Below, piece after piece: positions 12,918 through 24,006 of a DNA stretch of 64,000 nt. The stretch's first letter is position 1. Each line of letters begins with the position of its first letter. Where the stretch lies: positions 80,193 to 144,192 of the forward strand of contig JANTQF010000063.1 in NCBI GenBank assembly GCA_032988165.1, read 5' to 3'. Source of the stretch: Emmonsiellopsis sp. PD_33 (lineage: Eukaryota > Ascomycota > Eurotiomycetes > Onygenales > Ajellomycetaceae). Position numbers and translations under genes: made by a program. The notes under the pieces were generated by a model. The model searched no databases, was not told the origin of the DNA, and was given only the letters and a program-made list of their open reading frames with translations.

Positions 12918-15900
12918 TTTAGTCAGGGTACACCCATGTCCTGATTCTGTCGTCAATGTGGATCACGAACTAGGTTGTGGTTCTTGTGGAAGCTCCTTTT
13001 CGCCACCCTCAACAGAAAAAAATTTCATCTTCGGCGCATCCCGTCGATCTAGTATCAACAACATCATCCAGGGAGTCATCTTCGCCATTGCCATTGCCAT
13101 GACACCACCTATTAATACTACTAAGACAACAGGTGGGGTGCTTTGACATCACGCAATGAAACCCCCGCCAGATTCCAGGTCGAACCGTCATCCAGCCATG
13201 CGGTGCACGAATTTTCTTCGCCATCGCTGATGAGACATCGTTGCCCAGACTTTGCCGTGGTATGAAAGCCGGGCAGTTGGCCAATGGATTGTTAGCCGCT
13301 CAGCATGGGCCACGTCCAGCTGGGATGATCTTAGCATCATTGATTGACTGCTGTGGTTGTCCTCCGAATATAAACGTATATTTCAACAAGACGTCCTTTT
13401 CGTTGCCGACTTCTGTTCCCAGTCACCACCTAAATCGGAGAAAAGTCTTAATCTGCGTCAGCCAGGGAACATGAAGAACATTGGTTCCCCCGGACTGATA
13501 CTCTGTCAAAATTGAGAATAGAAGGCGCGTCTTTCGTCCAAGGCAAGCAGCAGAGGACATTTTAACTTCGGCTCTGTCTTTGTCACTGGCTTCTCGGCCC
13601 TCGTTTTCTAACGCCTCCATCTAGAGGGGAGCCGCTTGATAGATCATCCCAGCAAAAAGCCCTTCTGGGCCAATGTGCCGCTAACTGGAGGGGCAAGGTT
13701 GGAAAACTCTCCTGGCTTCTATGCATCGTGATGGCCTGATCGGCGGAGGAGCAGTTCCCCACCATGCAAATTCTGTCCTCGAAAATAAGCTCGCGTCCGG
13801 GAAGGCATTTGCCATACATGTTCGTGTCTTCGTAATTATTATTAGTAGAGAATCCCCGTCCCAACGGGAAAGAAACGTTCATGGAACTGAAACCGGGCCT
13901 GGGGCCACACAGATTAAGTTGGTCTTGAGATAACCAACCATCCATTGCCGATGCTGAAACTTGAAGCGGTGTGAGAAAGTTAAATTTCTTGAACAGGGAG
14001 CTGATCGGCCTTATCGATGAGGGAGAAGAAAGGTGTGGGCGGGCGGGTGACAGGACAGGAACGCGAATCGATTATGGTGGGGTGGATGTTGCGAGATGGC
14101 GATTCTTCCGTTTGTTCCCTCCGTTAGAGGAGGGGTTGGATGTGCCTTTGCTGAGCCGCATCAAAAGGGGCTTCCAAATCCGGTAGCCCCCTAATAATAA
14201 CTTCAAACCTTGGAATATCTTCCCTCATCTTGATATTCTCTCAACACAACATCATTTCTTCGCCCCAAACATACGAAAGAATCCTGTCTCCGGGAACGGG
14301 GTTGTGGGAAAAAGGAATAACAAGGTGACCCTAGGTGCTGGGGCAAACAAACCGCCTCTCTATATCCGATGGATGGCGTTGTGACTCCACGGATTTGCCC
14401 ATCAAGCACGGGCGCCTATCAAACAATCACGCCATCCATATTTTCTCCGGCATTCGGTAGGTCTCAATGGCGTTCCCAACCCAGCTCCAGCCTCCATCCA
14501 AAACGTTTATTAGCAGGGTGCAAAAATTCAAGGAAGTCCGGTGCCATACCCCTGCGGCTATTAAGGTGCTTGGGTCGCCTTAGGGGTCCTAGCCATTCAG
14601 GGAACGCAAGAGCTGGGCCCGAATAGAACATCTCAACCCATGAAGCCTGGGTTATGATTGGAGAAGGATATCTATGGCCGACTACCAAGGTAGGGGAGCT
14701 TGAAGGGTGATTTTGTGAGGATGAGCCGCTTTCCCAGTATATGGCAAAGCTCCCAAGTTCTGAGTCACTGACGTTTGCTAACAATACTATTCCCTAATTC
14801 ATGTTTATACAAATATTTGTACCAACATGGCAAGGCGATCTTCAGTAGATACGATTCATTACACATAACACTGATGGGCAACTCATGGTTTGATTTCATT
14901 GTATGTATGTACATACAAACCACGTTTGGAGGGATTGAAATCGAGGGAAGCAAGGAGCAAAACAAGTTGTCATGATCCTTACTCTTTGGTATAACTATAT
15001 ACAAAACAGCTCAGAATCATGATGTATCCGCTCCTTAAATTCATCCAGGAAGCTTTATATCATGAAACAAGGGCAACCCTAAACCCTCCCCTCCCTCTAC
15101 TCCAAGACAGCCTTTGAAGAAGGTGAGGGGCTAACGGGTGATTTTCATCCAGAGATATTTGTGTCAACCCCGCCCTCAACTGACCGTGCACACGCACGAA
15201 ATTTGGGAGCTGCATTTATTCACTACAGCTGCATGACATGCACGGCGTACTGACACCGCGACCAGAGTTTCAAAAGTTGTAATTCTTCAGAAACCTAGCA
15301 GTGCATTTCATGCATATGATTCCAGCTGTTGTTTCAGTCTACCTGCAAAGCAAGAGGTGGCACTATGACACCGCAGTATATACTGTGTATGTACATGTAC
15401 ATACATGCACATACATAATCCGCCCACTCCAATTGAATGAATAGGATGAGGGCGGATTGTCAAGAAACAAAGTTCGACCAGGACGCGCACTGGGATAGGT
15501 TTGTGCATATGAACCAGCGGATAGCAGCACGTTATTGAGACTTTGGTTGGTATTTGAGGTGTTGCATTCCTTTATGGAATTGATTACCGTGTAACTGATA
15601 ACCATTTGTGCCTCCCTCACAAATCATCGAGAAATCAAGCTCTCTGGTTATTTAATTTTAGGATGATGGCTGCAAATACAGGCCGCAAAATACTGATGAG
15701 AAACCCCTTATTCCAACCACCACCACCTCCAACCACAACAAAACTCACTTATCTATTCCGCCTCCAGTAACCACGCGTCTAGAACCGTTATCCCGCCCCT
15801 CTTTCAGCTAGTCAATCCCTGACCAGCTACTGCAAGCAGACCCTCGCTTTCCACCCCCCCACCTCGGCCGAGCCTCAATCTATAGCCCGCCCCTCCACAA

Positions 15901-18900
15901 GGCTAATCCCTAACAGCTAAACGGGGCCGACAGAGACGATTTATTTGGTTAGTTAGACTTGAGTTAGCGTTCGCAAGCTTCATCCAGCCAGTTAGGATGG
16001 GAATGAGGATGAGATGGCGTGTTCGTCTCGTGTACCAAGCTTGGGCTGTGTCTGAGCACCTTGTTCGCAGTAGACCCTGCATCTATCTACATTTGCTTTG
16101 CTGGCGGCAGGGGGTAGGGGTCATGGCGAAGGAGGGCCTAGATAGATAGAGGGGAAAGAAAGGGAGGATCTTGTGATCGGGGGGCTGAAGGGATTGCAGT
16201 GTAGAGTGTCGGCGGGATTGAGATGGGGAATTCTCGTTGTATCTCGGGGAGATTGATTAGAGGGAGGGGGCTTTTTATGGGTATGTGCTGTACAGAAGAG
16301 GACAGATGACCAGCAGAAAACTCTATGTATCTGAGAAGTGGAAAAGGGAGATGAGACAATGCAGATGGGGAAAGTTTATTTATCTACGTTGCAGTAGCCA
16401 CTCTTGAGGTATTTGCTTTGTATTGGAGGAGGTAGACATGTACGTGTGTACGGCGTCAAGGGAAGATAAGGCTTTCGAACATAGCCAGCAGAAAGCTCCC
16501 ATTGCCAGGTCTGAATGCTCTATCCGTCCTACGCAGTGCAACGGCAACGGAAGTTGTGGGACGGGCTACAAAGCACGGTGGAACGTTCTGAAAATGGTGA
16601 TATAACTAGATTTCAACGCACTCTTCGAACTGTGCGCATATAGTTACCGATTGTTGTTGTTGTCTGGTTGGCTGGAACTCTCATCCAGCGGGCGGTATAT
16701 AAACCGGCACACACACAACGCGGCATGTTAAAGGTCCCATTAAATTCCCAAGTGAGTACCCAGCGCTTCCAGCAGTTCCGGCGCTGAAACGTTTCCCCTC
16801 CATCATTTTTATACCGTGGAAGATCCTCAGAAAGGTTATTTCGAGGGCAAGACCTAACGCCGTGCAGATCATCGGCTATTGACTGAGGTTGGATTTCAAA
16901 CGCTTATCGAGCTTCCTCCAGGTCGATAGATAGTGCAAAGGTAGCTTTCCCCGGATTTTGGGGCTCGGTTATGATCGAAAGCTTCACGCGATCAGCCCAA
17001 CGGAATGTTCGGGGAACACACGATATGGCCAATTTCGTATATGTAGGCGATATTTCTCTTTTCCCTTTTTCCCCGCATCTCTCTAACTACCCGCTCAAAA
17101 CCTTGGTAGGTTCGGACACAGGGCGGATTCAAGCATGTCGCCGGGTTTCTTTTCAGGCCCTATCCAGTCACTCTGCTCCGCCCACCTGTCAGTCAACTGA
17201 CACCTGCGGCCGGCGACTTCCTGGGCTACCCAGAACTCTGCTTGGCTGTTCCGCGGAGGTAGATGTTTCCGTCGTCGTCACCAACACAGCACAATGCTCA
17301 GACAAAAGCGGGTAGATCATGCTGGCCGTTGACGCGTTCTTATAAAACTGTCATGCATATTCCTTGCACGCGAATATATGCAGAGTTATATAGTTTCTTC
17401 GTAGATACACCACGAATACACGCCATCAAGTTTCAAACTAACAGCAGCAGAGCCCTTGTTTTAAGTTAGCATCAAACTTGAATAGGTCCCGCTGTGCCGT
17501 GCGGGTGCCTAGGCCATGCCATGTTCAAGGATCGACAACCCATCCATACGACTATGTATATTAGAAGCAGGAAAAGCCCTCTCAAATCCAGCTACCGGGT
17601 ATCGTGTGAGGAACTATGCATGCACCACACCACAGACCCCGCAAGCCGCTGATAGTGGACGGGTAACAAGCGGCACGGAACGAGGCGGCAGCCTCCTGGC
17701 GCACGGCACCCTTTAGTACTAGCAAGCCCTGTATGGAGGGGTGGAAGCGAAATTGCCAATCACGTAGGCGAGATATCAAGCGAAGAGGTGGATTCGCTAA
17801 GAAGAATGGGGTAAATGGCCGTACTTCGACGGCATAGCATGGCATGTTAGGGATTAGCGATGCGAGCAAAACTCTTCATGGGGAGCCACTGCATGGGTGG
17901 CTTGGAACCCCCGCATTAATTCGTGGTAATGTATATAATACATAGGATGCAAGTATCCCATGCAGCTTTCTGTTTTGCAGAGCGCCAGGGTATGTCGTTA
18001 ATAACGTTTCCCCATTGGGCAAAATGTGTTGGAGAGATGGTGGTTTGTATTTTTAAGGTTTGTGGGGAAAACCGAGTGGGTGCGCCTAAACATGCCCCAC
18101 ATAACTAAGTTAGTGGAGCTGGTTCCGCCTCGACTAAAAATAGCCGCCATTTTGAGGGCCGTTGAGTACGCGCTTAACACTCTGAGCGTGGAGGAGGAAA
18201 AAGGAGGGAAGGTTAACTAGGAATAAAAAGCAATAACAATCATTAGGAAAATTAAAACCAGGCTCTCCAATCACCAGGGGATTTGACAGCCGAGGAATTT
18301 TGTGGCTTTTTCTTACGTCATACTGCGGGGAACACCTACGATCTATCTCCTCTCTAACCATCGCCGGTACGCTGTCATCCTGTAGATGGGACCGACCTTC
18401 TGATTCCTGGCTCTATCAGACTGGACCATTTGGAGTAAGGACTCAAGACAACAAGACGAAACAATCCTAGAGAAAATTGCAGCCAACGAAACCCTCTAAC
18501 CCGAACGAATGCCGAAACCCTGCGCGCCACGACGATCCGAGCACACGGAAGCCTGGTTAGTTACTAATATTTTGAGCCTTGGAGGCAACATGGATGAAGG
18601 TTTTAGGCGATTGTCCATAGGCTTAAGAGGGGTATACGCCATTGCCGGATATTGGGCGTCGACGGGCCCATCTTTATGCTTGAGTTTGAGATGGATAAGT
18701 TACTTCACTGACACAGCGAGAATGTCGAGGAGGTGCACGGCAGAAACTGTTATTGATACTTGTTGCTTGTAAGCAGCCATCGATATCTTTAATGGGGTCC
18801 TAGGACCTTATCCTGGGGCACTTAATGTTAGTGTGGCGCTCTGGGGGCTGGGGTTGTATTGGTAAGGTGCCAATACTGCCTAACTTCGGAAAGGGATAAC

Positions 18901-19378
18901 CCAGCCCAGTCTAGATCCCACCCACTCCCTGCAGATTTGCATTATTTGGATAGATATAGGTTGGGGACTTAATGTAGGTAATGAGGAAGAAAATATGAGA
19001 GGAATCTATTCTTATGAAGATTATTACATGGGTCATGAAGTGAGCATTAATGTATTTGAATGAGAAAGTGGACTTCATACTTTCCGTAAAGAGTGCCCAG
19101 GGGTGAGTCTGATGCCCACAACAACTGCTTTTCCATACAGAATATTTACCATCTAGATAAAAAGGAAATCAAAGAAATTCTGCCAACATATCTTCCTATA
19201 GATTGCATAAACAACCGTCCACAATCAACCAAGTAAAGAACTCAACTAACACTAACATCGTAGTATCCTTTTTCTCTTGTAAGTCGCATCATTAGCATCC
19301 TTTCGAGTGTAAGATTTCTAAGAAATCGTTTTATGCAATCATATAAGCGTCTAGGGCTCTAGTGTACAGAAGGTCGCG
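12918..19378. other. Gene-poor intergenic region
   Basis: About 6.5 kb of ordinary base composition with only short, overlapping frames on both strands. The longest is 120 codons on the minus strand at 13583-13945, and another of 114 codons is on the plus strand at 16971-17315. None shows a domain, a plausible intron chain or a family I recognise. A 20-bp perfect palindrome lies at 15386-15405. A GTT microsatellite lies near 16650. It may hold unrecognised non-coding transcripts or relic genes. Confidence 0.5.
15386..15405. repeat. Perfect 20-bp palindrome of TGTA/CATG units
   Basis: TGTATGTACATGTACATACA reads the same on both strands and sits in a short TG/CA-alternating tract. A related 14-bp palindrome (TGTATGTACATACA) lies near 14906. 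Probably simple-sequence derived. Confidence 0.85.
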
Positions 19379-20024
19379 CTGCCCCTTACAATCCCTAGCA
19401 ATAGGTTGTAATATATTTATTATAGGCCATAGTCTTTTCTGCCAATACAAGATCCTTGACTTCATGGTTAACTGTAGAGGCAGGGTGGGAGGTGAAGGTC
19501 TTATTGTCCACAGATGAAGGGTTATGTATTGATGACTTATTATCTGAGAATAATAAGTTATTATTTTAAACAACCTTCTGTTCTTTCCAGGTTTTCTTTC
19601 ATTCTGACTATAAATCCATGGGCAGGGTACTTAACTCATTGTTAGTCCTATTATCCACCTCCTTTGTTATCTTTGCTTCCATAAAGTACTTTCAGAATGT
19701 GAAATGATATATAATAAAGACTGTACAGCCAGGATCAGTTAACTTGTGTTTATAAAGGGATAACTTTTCAGAATGCATTAGAGCTTCTGCCATCACAGTC
19801 TTGGTAATGCAGTGTGAAGAGGAAACTGGATCATTTCCTTATTAAAAGGACCTAACAAACCACAAGAAGAATGAATGGAGGAAGTATTTTTTATAGTTAG
19901 AATACCATGATTCAGTAATGACTGCCAGAATCATTATGACTGTCAGCCTGTTCAGTACTTTACCATCCAGAATGCTAATGTCTCACAATTTGAGAATGAA
20001 AGACAATGAGGCAAGTATCTTTCC
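19379..20024. repeat. CpG-free relic, origin unknown
   Basis: About 645 bases contain no CpG at all but many TG and CA. The flanking DNA on both sides has CpG at normal spacing. This matches the composition of the two copia elements, so it is likely a fragment of an old mutated repeat. I find no terminal repeats, target duplication or readable transposon protein in it. Confidence 0.5.
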
Positions 20025-20748
20025 CGGGCCTATAGTATCCCCTAGAATCGACGTCATTTTGTCAATATATGAATGCCCGGACCAGTAGCTTCGGGGCGAG
20101 ATCTCATTTCATGGCATCAGGGGGATTATTGTCTGTGTTTAGCAACTGTGGGAGGTTAACCAGCACCCCGGACGGTGGAATAAAGCTGGAAGTGGGTAAA
20201 TCAAAAGGTTACATTCGGAAAGAGTAACAAAACCTACATAGGACAAAAAGCCCCCAATTCAGGACCAATATGGAGTGGAATCTAGCTTCCCAATACATTT
20301 TGAATTGGTACAGGTGAAAATAATCTTTGCGCCATTTACCGGATGGAAGTGTTTCAACGGACTCAGGTCCAACCTGACAGGGTTACCGTCGTCTCATGAA
20401 GGCTACTCAAATAGACAATGACCTCCTTTCTCAGTTATGGCGAAATTGAGGGTCAAACTCAGAGAAAATATGGAAACTTCGCCCTTGGCTGGACCCCTTG
20501 CCCCTTTTCCTCCACACTCATGCTGGAGAAAGGGTATATATTCTCTCTATCCATATTCCTATCACTATCAAGTTTCATTGAAATTTGGTTTAGTAGAAGA
20601 TAGACTTCGTACGATGTAGTATTTAAAGTATGTCTTGGTAGCATTGATAATCTACTACATTCTCCCTTATTATGACTACCTTTCTGCCTTTTCCAGCAAA
20701 CCGACCACAAAGTACGCCGAGTATTGATCGGCCTTTGATCATCATTCT

Positions 20749-23132
20749 TTAGGTACAATCCTCACGTCCTTTCTCTTTCGCCCTATCAAGCTCTCTCTTG
20801 TATCCTTTCCAAACCTCTGGGTTGATAGTCGATAGCGGTATATAAACCACGTCATATTCCGGGTGGACGACTTGAGGACCTGGATTCCCACGAACGGGTC
20901 GGGTCTTCTCCTCCACAGTCCCGGAATCATACTCTTCGGTGCCGGTAATCCAAAGGAATGTCACTTTAATCTTGCAGGAGCCCAAGTGTCTTGTCCAATC
21001 GGCCCACCTGGAGAAAAACCCGTCCTCTGAGTTTTTATGCCGGTTTGCGATGGTGATCTGGATAGGATATAGATGCGCCACTCGCTCGCCATCGGCCGTG
21101 TTTTGATAATGCAGGATCAGAGCATCGATTGCAGGGTGGTTATAATCGCGGGGGATATACAAACTGAGCGAAGATCCTAGGTTGTAGGCTGGGGGCGACT
21201 TGAAGATTATCTGTTTCATTGGCCCACGCAGACCCAAACTTTTAAGGCCCTTAGAAGCAATCGATTCGAGGACAACGGATTCTAGAAAGAACCCGATTAC
21301 TGAGGGATTGTTGATAAAATGCCTAATTGCGTCCAGCGTTTCATCCACGGTAAACAACAATTCGTTCATTCCCATTATTTGTTTCGAGACGGCTGTTCTA
21401 GCCGCACCACAAATGCACATCCCGACGCCATTGACTTCGAAGAAGAATCTATGATCGATTATTGTCGCAGGGGTACTATCGTCAACGTTCTTTCCTGCAA
21501 TACAGCAGCGCATGTAGTTTAGGTACCTGGATACCTCTCTTAGTAACTTGAACCGATTAAACTCGTAAAGGGGTTTATTTGTAAGACTTACTGTTCCCAT
21601 CGTCGGTCGTTGAGTGTGTCTTTCATGTTATCAACGAACTGGCGAGCACTTCGCATCAACCGGGTGATCTCGGGGGCTTCGAAATCCCATTTCCCGCTGG
21701 CAGTGCAGTCATCCAGGAAAAGTGGAATTCTTCCAGTGTAATCTTCGAGTTCCCCGCGTGGGTAGTTTCCTGTTGGGATAGCTCGTCTTTCCCACCATGC
21801 AGCCATCTCAGACTAGGAGATTAGGGTCAGTTCAAGTTTTTGCTTTTAGGTCACTGTTGGCGTTCTATACTTACGTCACTGAAACCCCCTTGTACGTAAA
21901 TCGTGGCCTCACTAGCCTGTCGATGACGTGTTGACAGGAAGGAGGAATTGTTCGCAGAAGTGCTCAGGAGGGCCGGGAAACCTATGCGACATCTATCCAA
22001 CCAGCTTCGGACCATTGCCTTGAGTTCGTTCTGCCCTGTCGTATCGTCTGGAGCAAATGCATTGACCTGGTCGATGATGAAGGTCACACCTTTACCATAA
22101 AGCGTAATAAATCCTTCAATGTCGTCCAGTGTCTTGAATGAAAGGATTTTGTCCAACTTCGCCCGGTCGTCTGCCCAGGCAAAGAACATAGCGTTTTGCA
22201 CGTATTTAACGGCACCACTAACGCAGAGACGACAATCAGGGATGTAAATAACTCGGTGCCCGGTAGCCGTAAGGTAATACATGATGGTTGCCAGGATGTG
22301 GGATTTTCCATAGCCGATGGGACCATAAAGCCACAAGTCCGTAACCTTCGAATTCGAACCTCGTAAAACATCTATGAACGAATCTGCAATAGTTGCGAAT
22401 TCTTCCCGTCCCATGTACAAGTATGAACCACATGGCGAGTGACCTCCCTTGAAACGCTCTGGCATTCTTAACCCAGCATAGGGATATGGAAGATCAATAT
22501 AGGTTCCTGGGTTAGACAGCCGCTTCCTCGCGTCATCGGCGTCAGAAAAAGTTTGCTGAAAGTGTTGGAGAACTTCTGCACGTCGAACTTGGGCCTCGTT
22601 CATTCGCTCTTCTGGCAATGTCAAATCTTTAGAAATCGCCTTATTCAGGGCATCTGCCGTTCTTTTACGATTCTCTTCGCTTTTCTCCGACTCCCCACTA
22701 CCTTCAGCTAAATGGACACGCTTCGGTGAGCGAGTGATGACGTCGTCCATCCCCTCTTCTTCCAGAGCCCCTAAAGTAGACAAGTAGTTAGCACTGCCAG
22801 AACTATGTGCGGTGAGAATTTTTCAACATGCTTTTATGAATTACGCGTTGCTTAGCCCGTATTTTCCCAAGAATCACCGCGGTCCCGGCGGATATCCCTT
22901 GGCTAGTTAGGAAAACGTCGGTACCACCCGAAATAAGAACCCATCCGCTGATACCGGCGTCGATAATCGCCTGCGCATCCTTCTCTGGGATCTGATGTCG
23001 CGAATGAGAGTTTACCCATGCCACAAGGCCTTTGGGGTCCAGACGATCCACTGAATCTGGTTGGTCTGCCTCTGATGATTGAAAGAAGGGAGTTGGAGCC
23101 TGACCGAAATCAGGGGGTCTCTGAATGGACAT
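20749..23132 (-). CDS. Crinkler/RHS-like protein: SAM, P-loop NTPase, nuclease-like
   Basis: Minus-strand gene with exons 22847-23132, 21875-22770, 21592-21812 and 20749-21526, about 726 residues if the first junction is read in frame. The start MSIQRPPDF follows a CT-rich leader. Residues about 35-95 resemble a SAM-like helical domain (ends GISAGTAVILGKI). A P-loop NTPase follows: Walker A GPIGYGKS near 245-252 and Walker B FIIDQV near 326-331. The C-terminal part has a restriction-endonuclease-like core (FFLESVVLES, then AIDALIL, then YPIQITIA). NTPase plus such a nuclease is the architecture of eukaryotic Crinkler-RHS (CR) proteins; assignment is by motif, without a search. Introns 21813-21874 and 21527-21591 are canonical. 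The first junction is not: the GT donor (22844) leaves the frame one base off. It flanks copia debris. Gene or recent pseudogene is unresolved. Confidence 0.72.
22771..22846 (-). other. Irregular first intron of the Crinkler/RHS-like gene
   Basis: The intron has a textbook branch point (TGCTAAC) and acceptor (CTTTAG, ending 22771). The obvious donor GTAATT at 22844 puts the next exon out of frame. A GC donor two bases upstream (22846, GCGTAA) would restore phase. Alternatively, retention of the stretch would read open if the run of five T at 22819-22823 were one base shorter. Confidence 0.55.
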
Positions 23133-23440
23133 GATGGCGGGTGGGGAGAATGAGGGTAAGGGAGGGAGGAAAAGAGCTGGGGAGAAGGCGGTTGAGCAAG
23201 AGAGAACACAGGGTGGCAGGGTAAGGAAGAGAGAGCTGGGGAGAAGGTGAGAGAGAAGTGAGTGGCAGGATGAGGAACACAAAGACGCGATGGACTAGCA
23301 GGGGTGGTGCCAAACGTCAGATTTACGTAAGCTGGCCAGGCTGAGCTTATAGATCGTTAACTAGCTCCCGCCCGGAACCTAGCGGGAACTATTTTAGTTA
23401 AACATCAGATGTAGTTATGGTTGATCCACAGTTTATTGAT
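23133..23440. other. Upstream region of the Crinkler/RHS-like gene
   Basis: Purine-rich on the plus strand, so the transcript strand is CT-rich, as in many fungal leaders (23133-23280). Nothing else is recognised before the decayed frame that starts near 23450. Confidence 0.4.
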
Positions 23441-23700
23441 CCCTGAAGATAAGTGCTCATCCTCTTCACACCATCAGGTCCCGGCTCGTTCACGACGCCT
23501 GAAAAGATACAGGAGGCTGGTGGCCTAGAATCTGCTCCTGTGGTGATATCATCAACCGAGTCACAGTGGGGTCCCAGCGAACTCGAACCAACAGAGGAAG
23601 ATTCTCAAAAGAACGGCAAGGCACGAGTCCAATACTATGTCGTTGGCTTTAAAGAATGGAAGTGAACTAAGGGAGAGGATGTTGTCATTTGGTTTAATGG

Positions 23701-23705
23701 GAAGA
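23701..23705. repeat. Target site duplication of copia element B, left
   Basis: GAAGA directly before the 5' LTR, repeated at 29143-29147 directly after the 3' LTR. Confidence 0.92.
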
Positions 23706-23995
23706 TGTGAGAAGCGGTACAGTATGCGCCCCAAGTGCCTGCAGAGTAGATCCTCTATTTTTCAGTCATTCAGTTCTGCATCAATGGTCTTTTCATTGTT
23801 TCCTTCTCAATAGTGATAATAACTGATTGTCCCTATTGTTTTCTACACCTATTTTGTATGGTATCTTAGATTTTCATTATCTCAGGCAATCACATGTCAG
23901 TAGCTATAAATAGTGGCAAAATCCACCAACTTAGACAAAGGAATCAATCATCTTTCTCCTCATGGATTTCTTTAACTACATTCAACCCTCTTACA
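23706..23995 (+). repeat. 5' LTR of copia element B
   Basis: A 290-bp LTR starting TGTGAGAAGCGG and ending AACCCTCTTACA. It aligns without gaps to 28853-29142. About 18 differences are present, all transitions. Five are paired CA/TG exchanges at what were probably CpG sites. Confidence 0.95.
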
Positions 23996-24006
23996 GTTAT
24001 GAGCCC
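23996..24006 (+). promoter_or_regulatory. Primer-binding site of element B
   Basis: GTTATGAGCCC immediately follows the 5' LTR. It is complementary to the anticodon stem-loop of initiator methionine tRNA (GGGCTCATAAC). Copia-type elements are known to prime with a half tRNA of this kind. Confidence 0.75.

Noticed and set aside
13583..13945. 120-codon minus-strand frame in the gene-poor block
   Set aside because: No recognised motif and no supporting exons; length is within chance for this composition.
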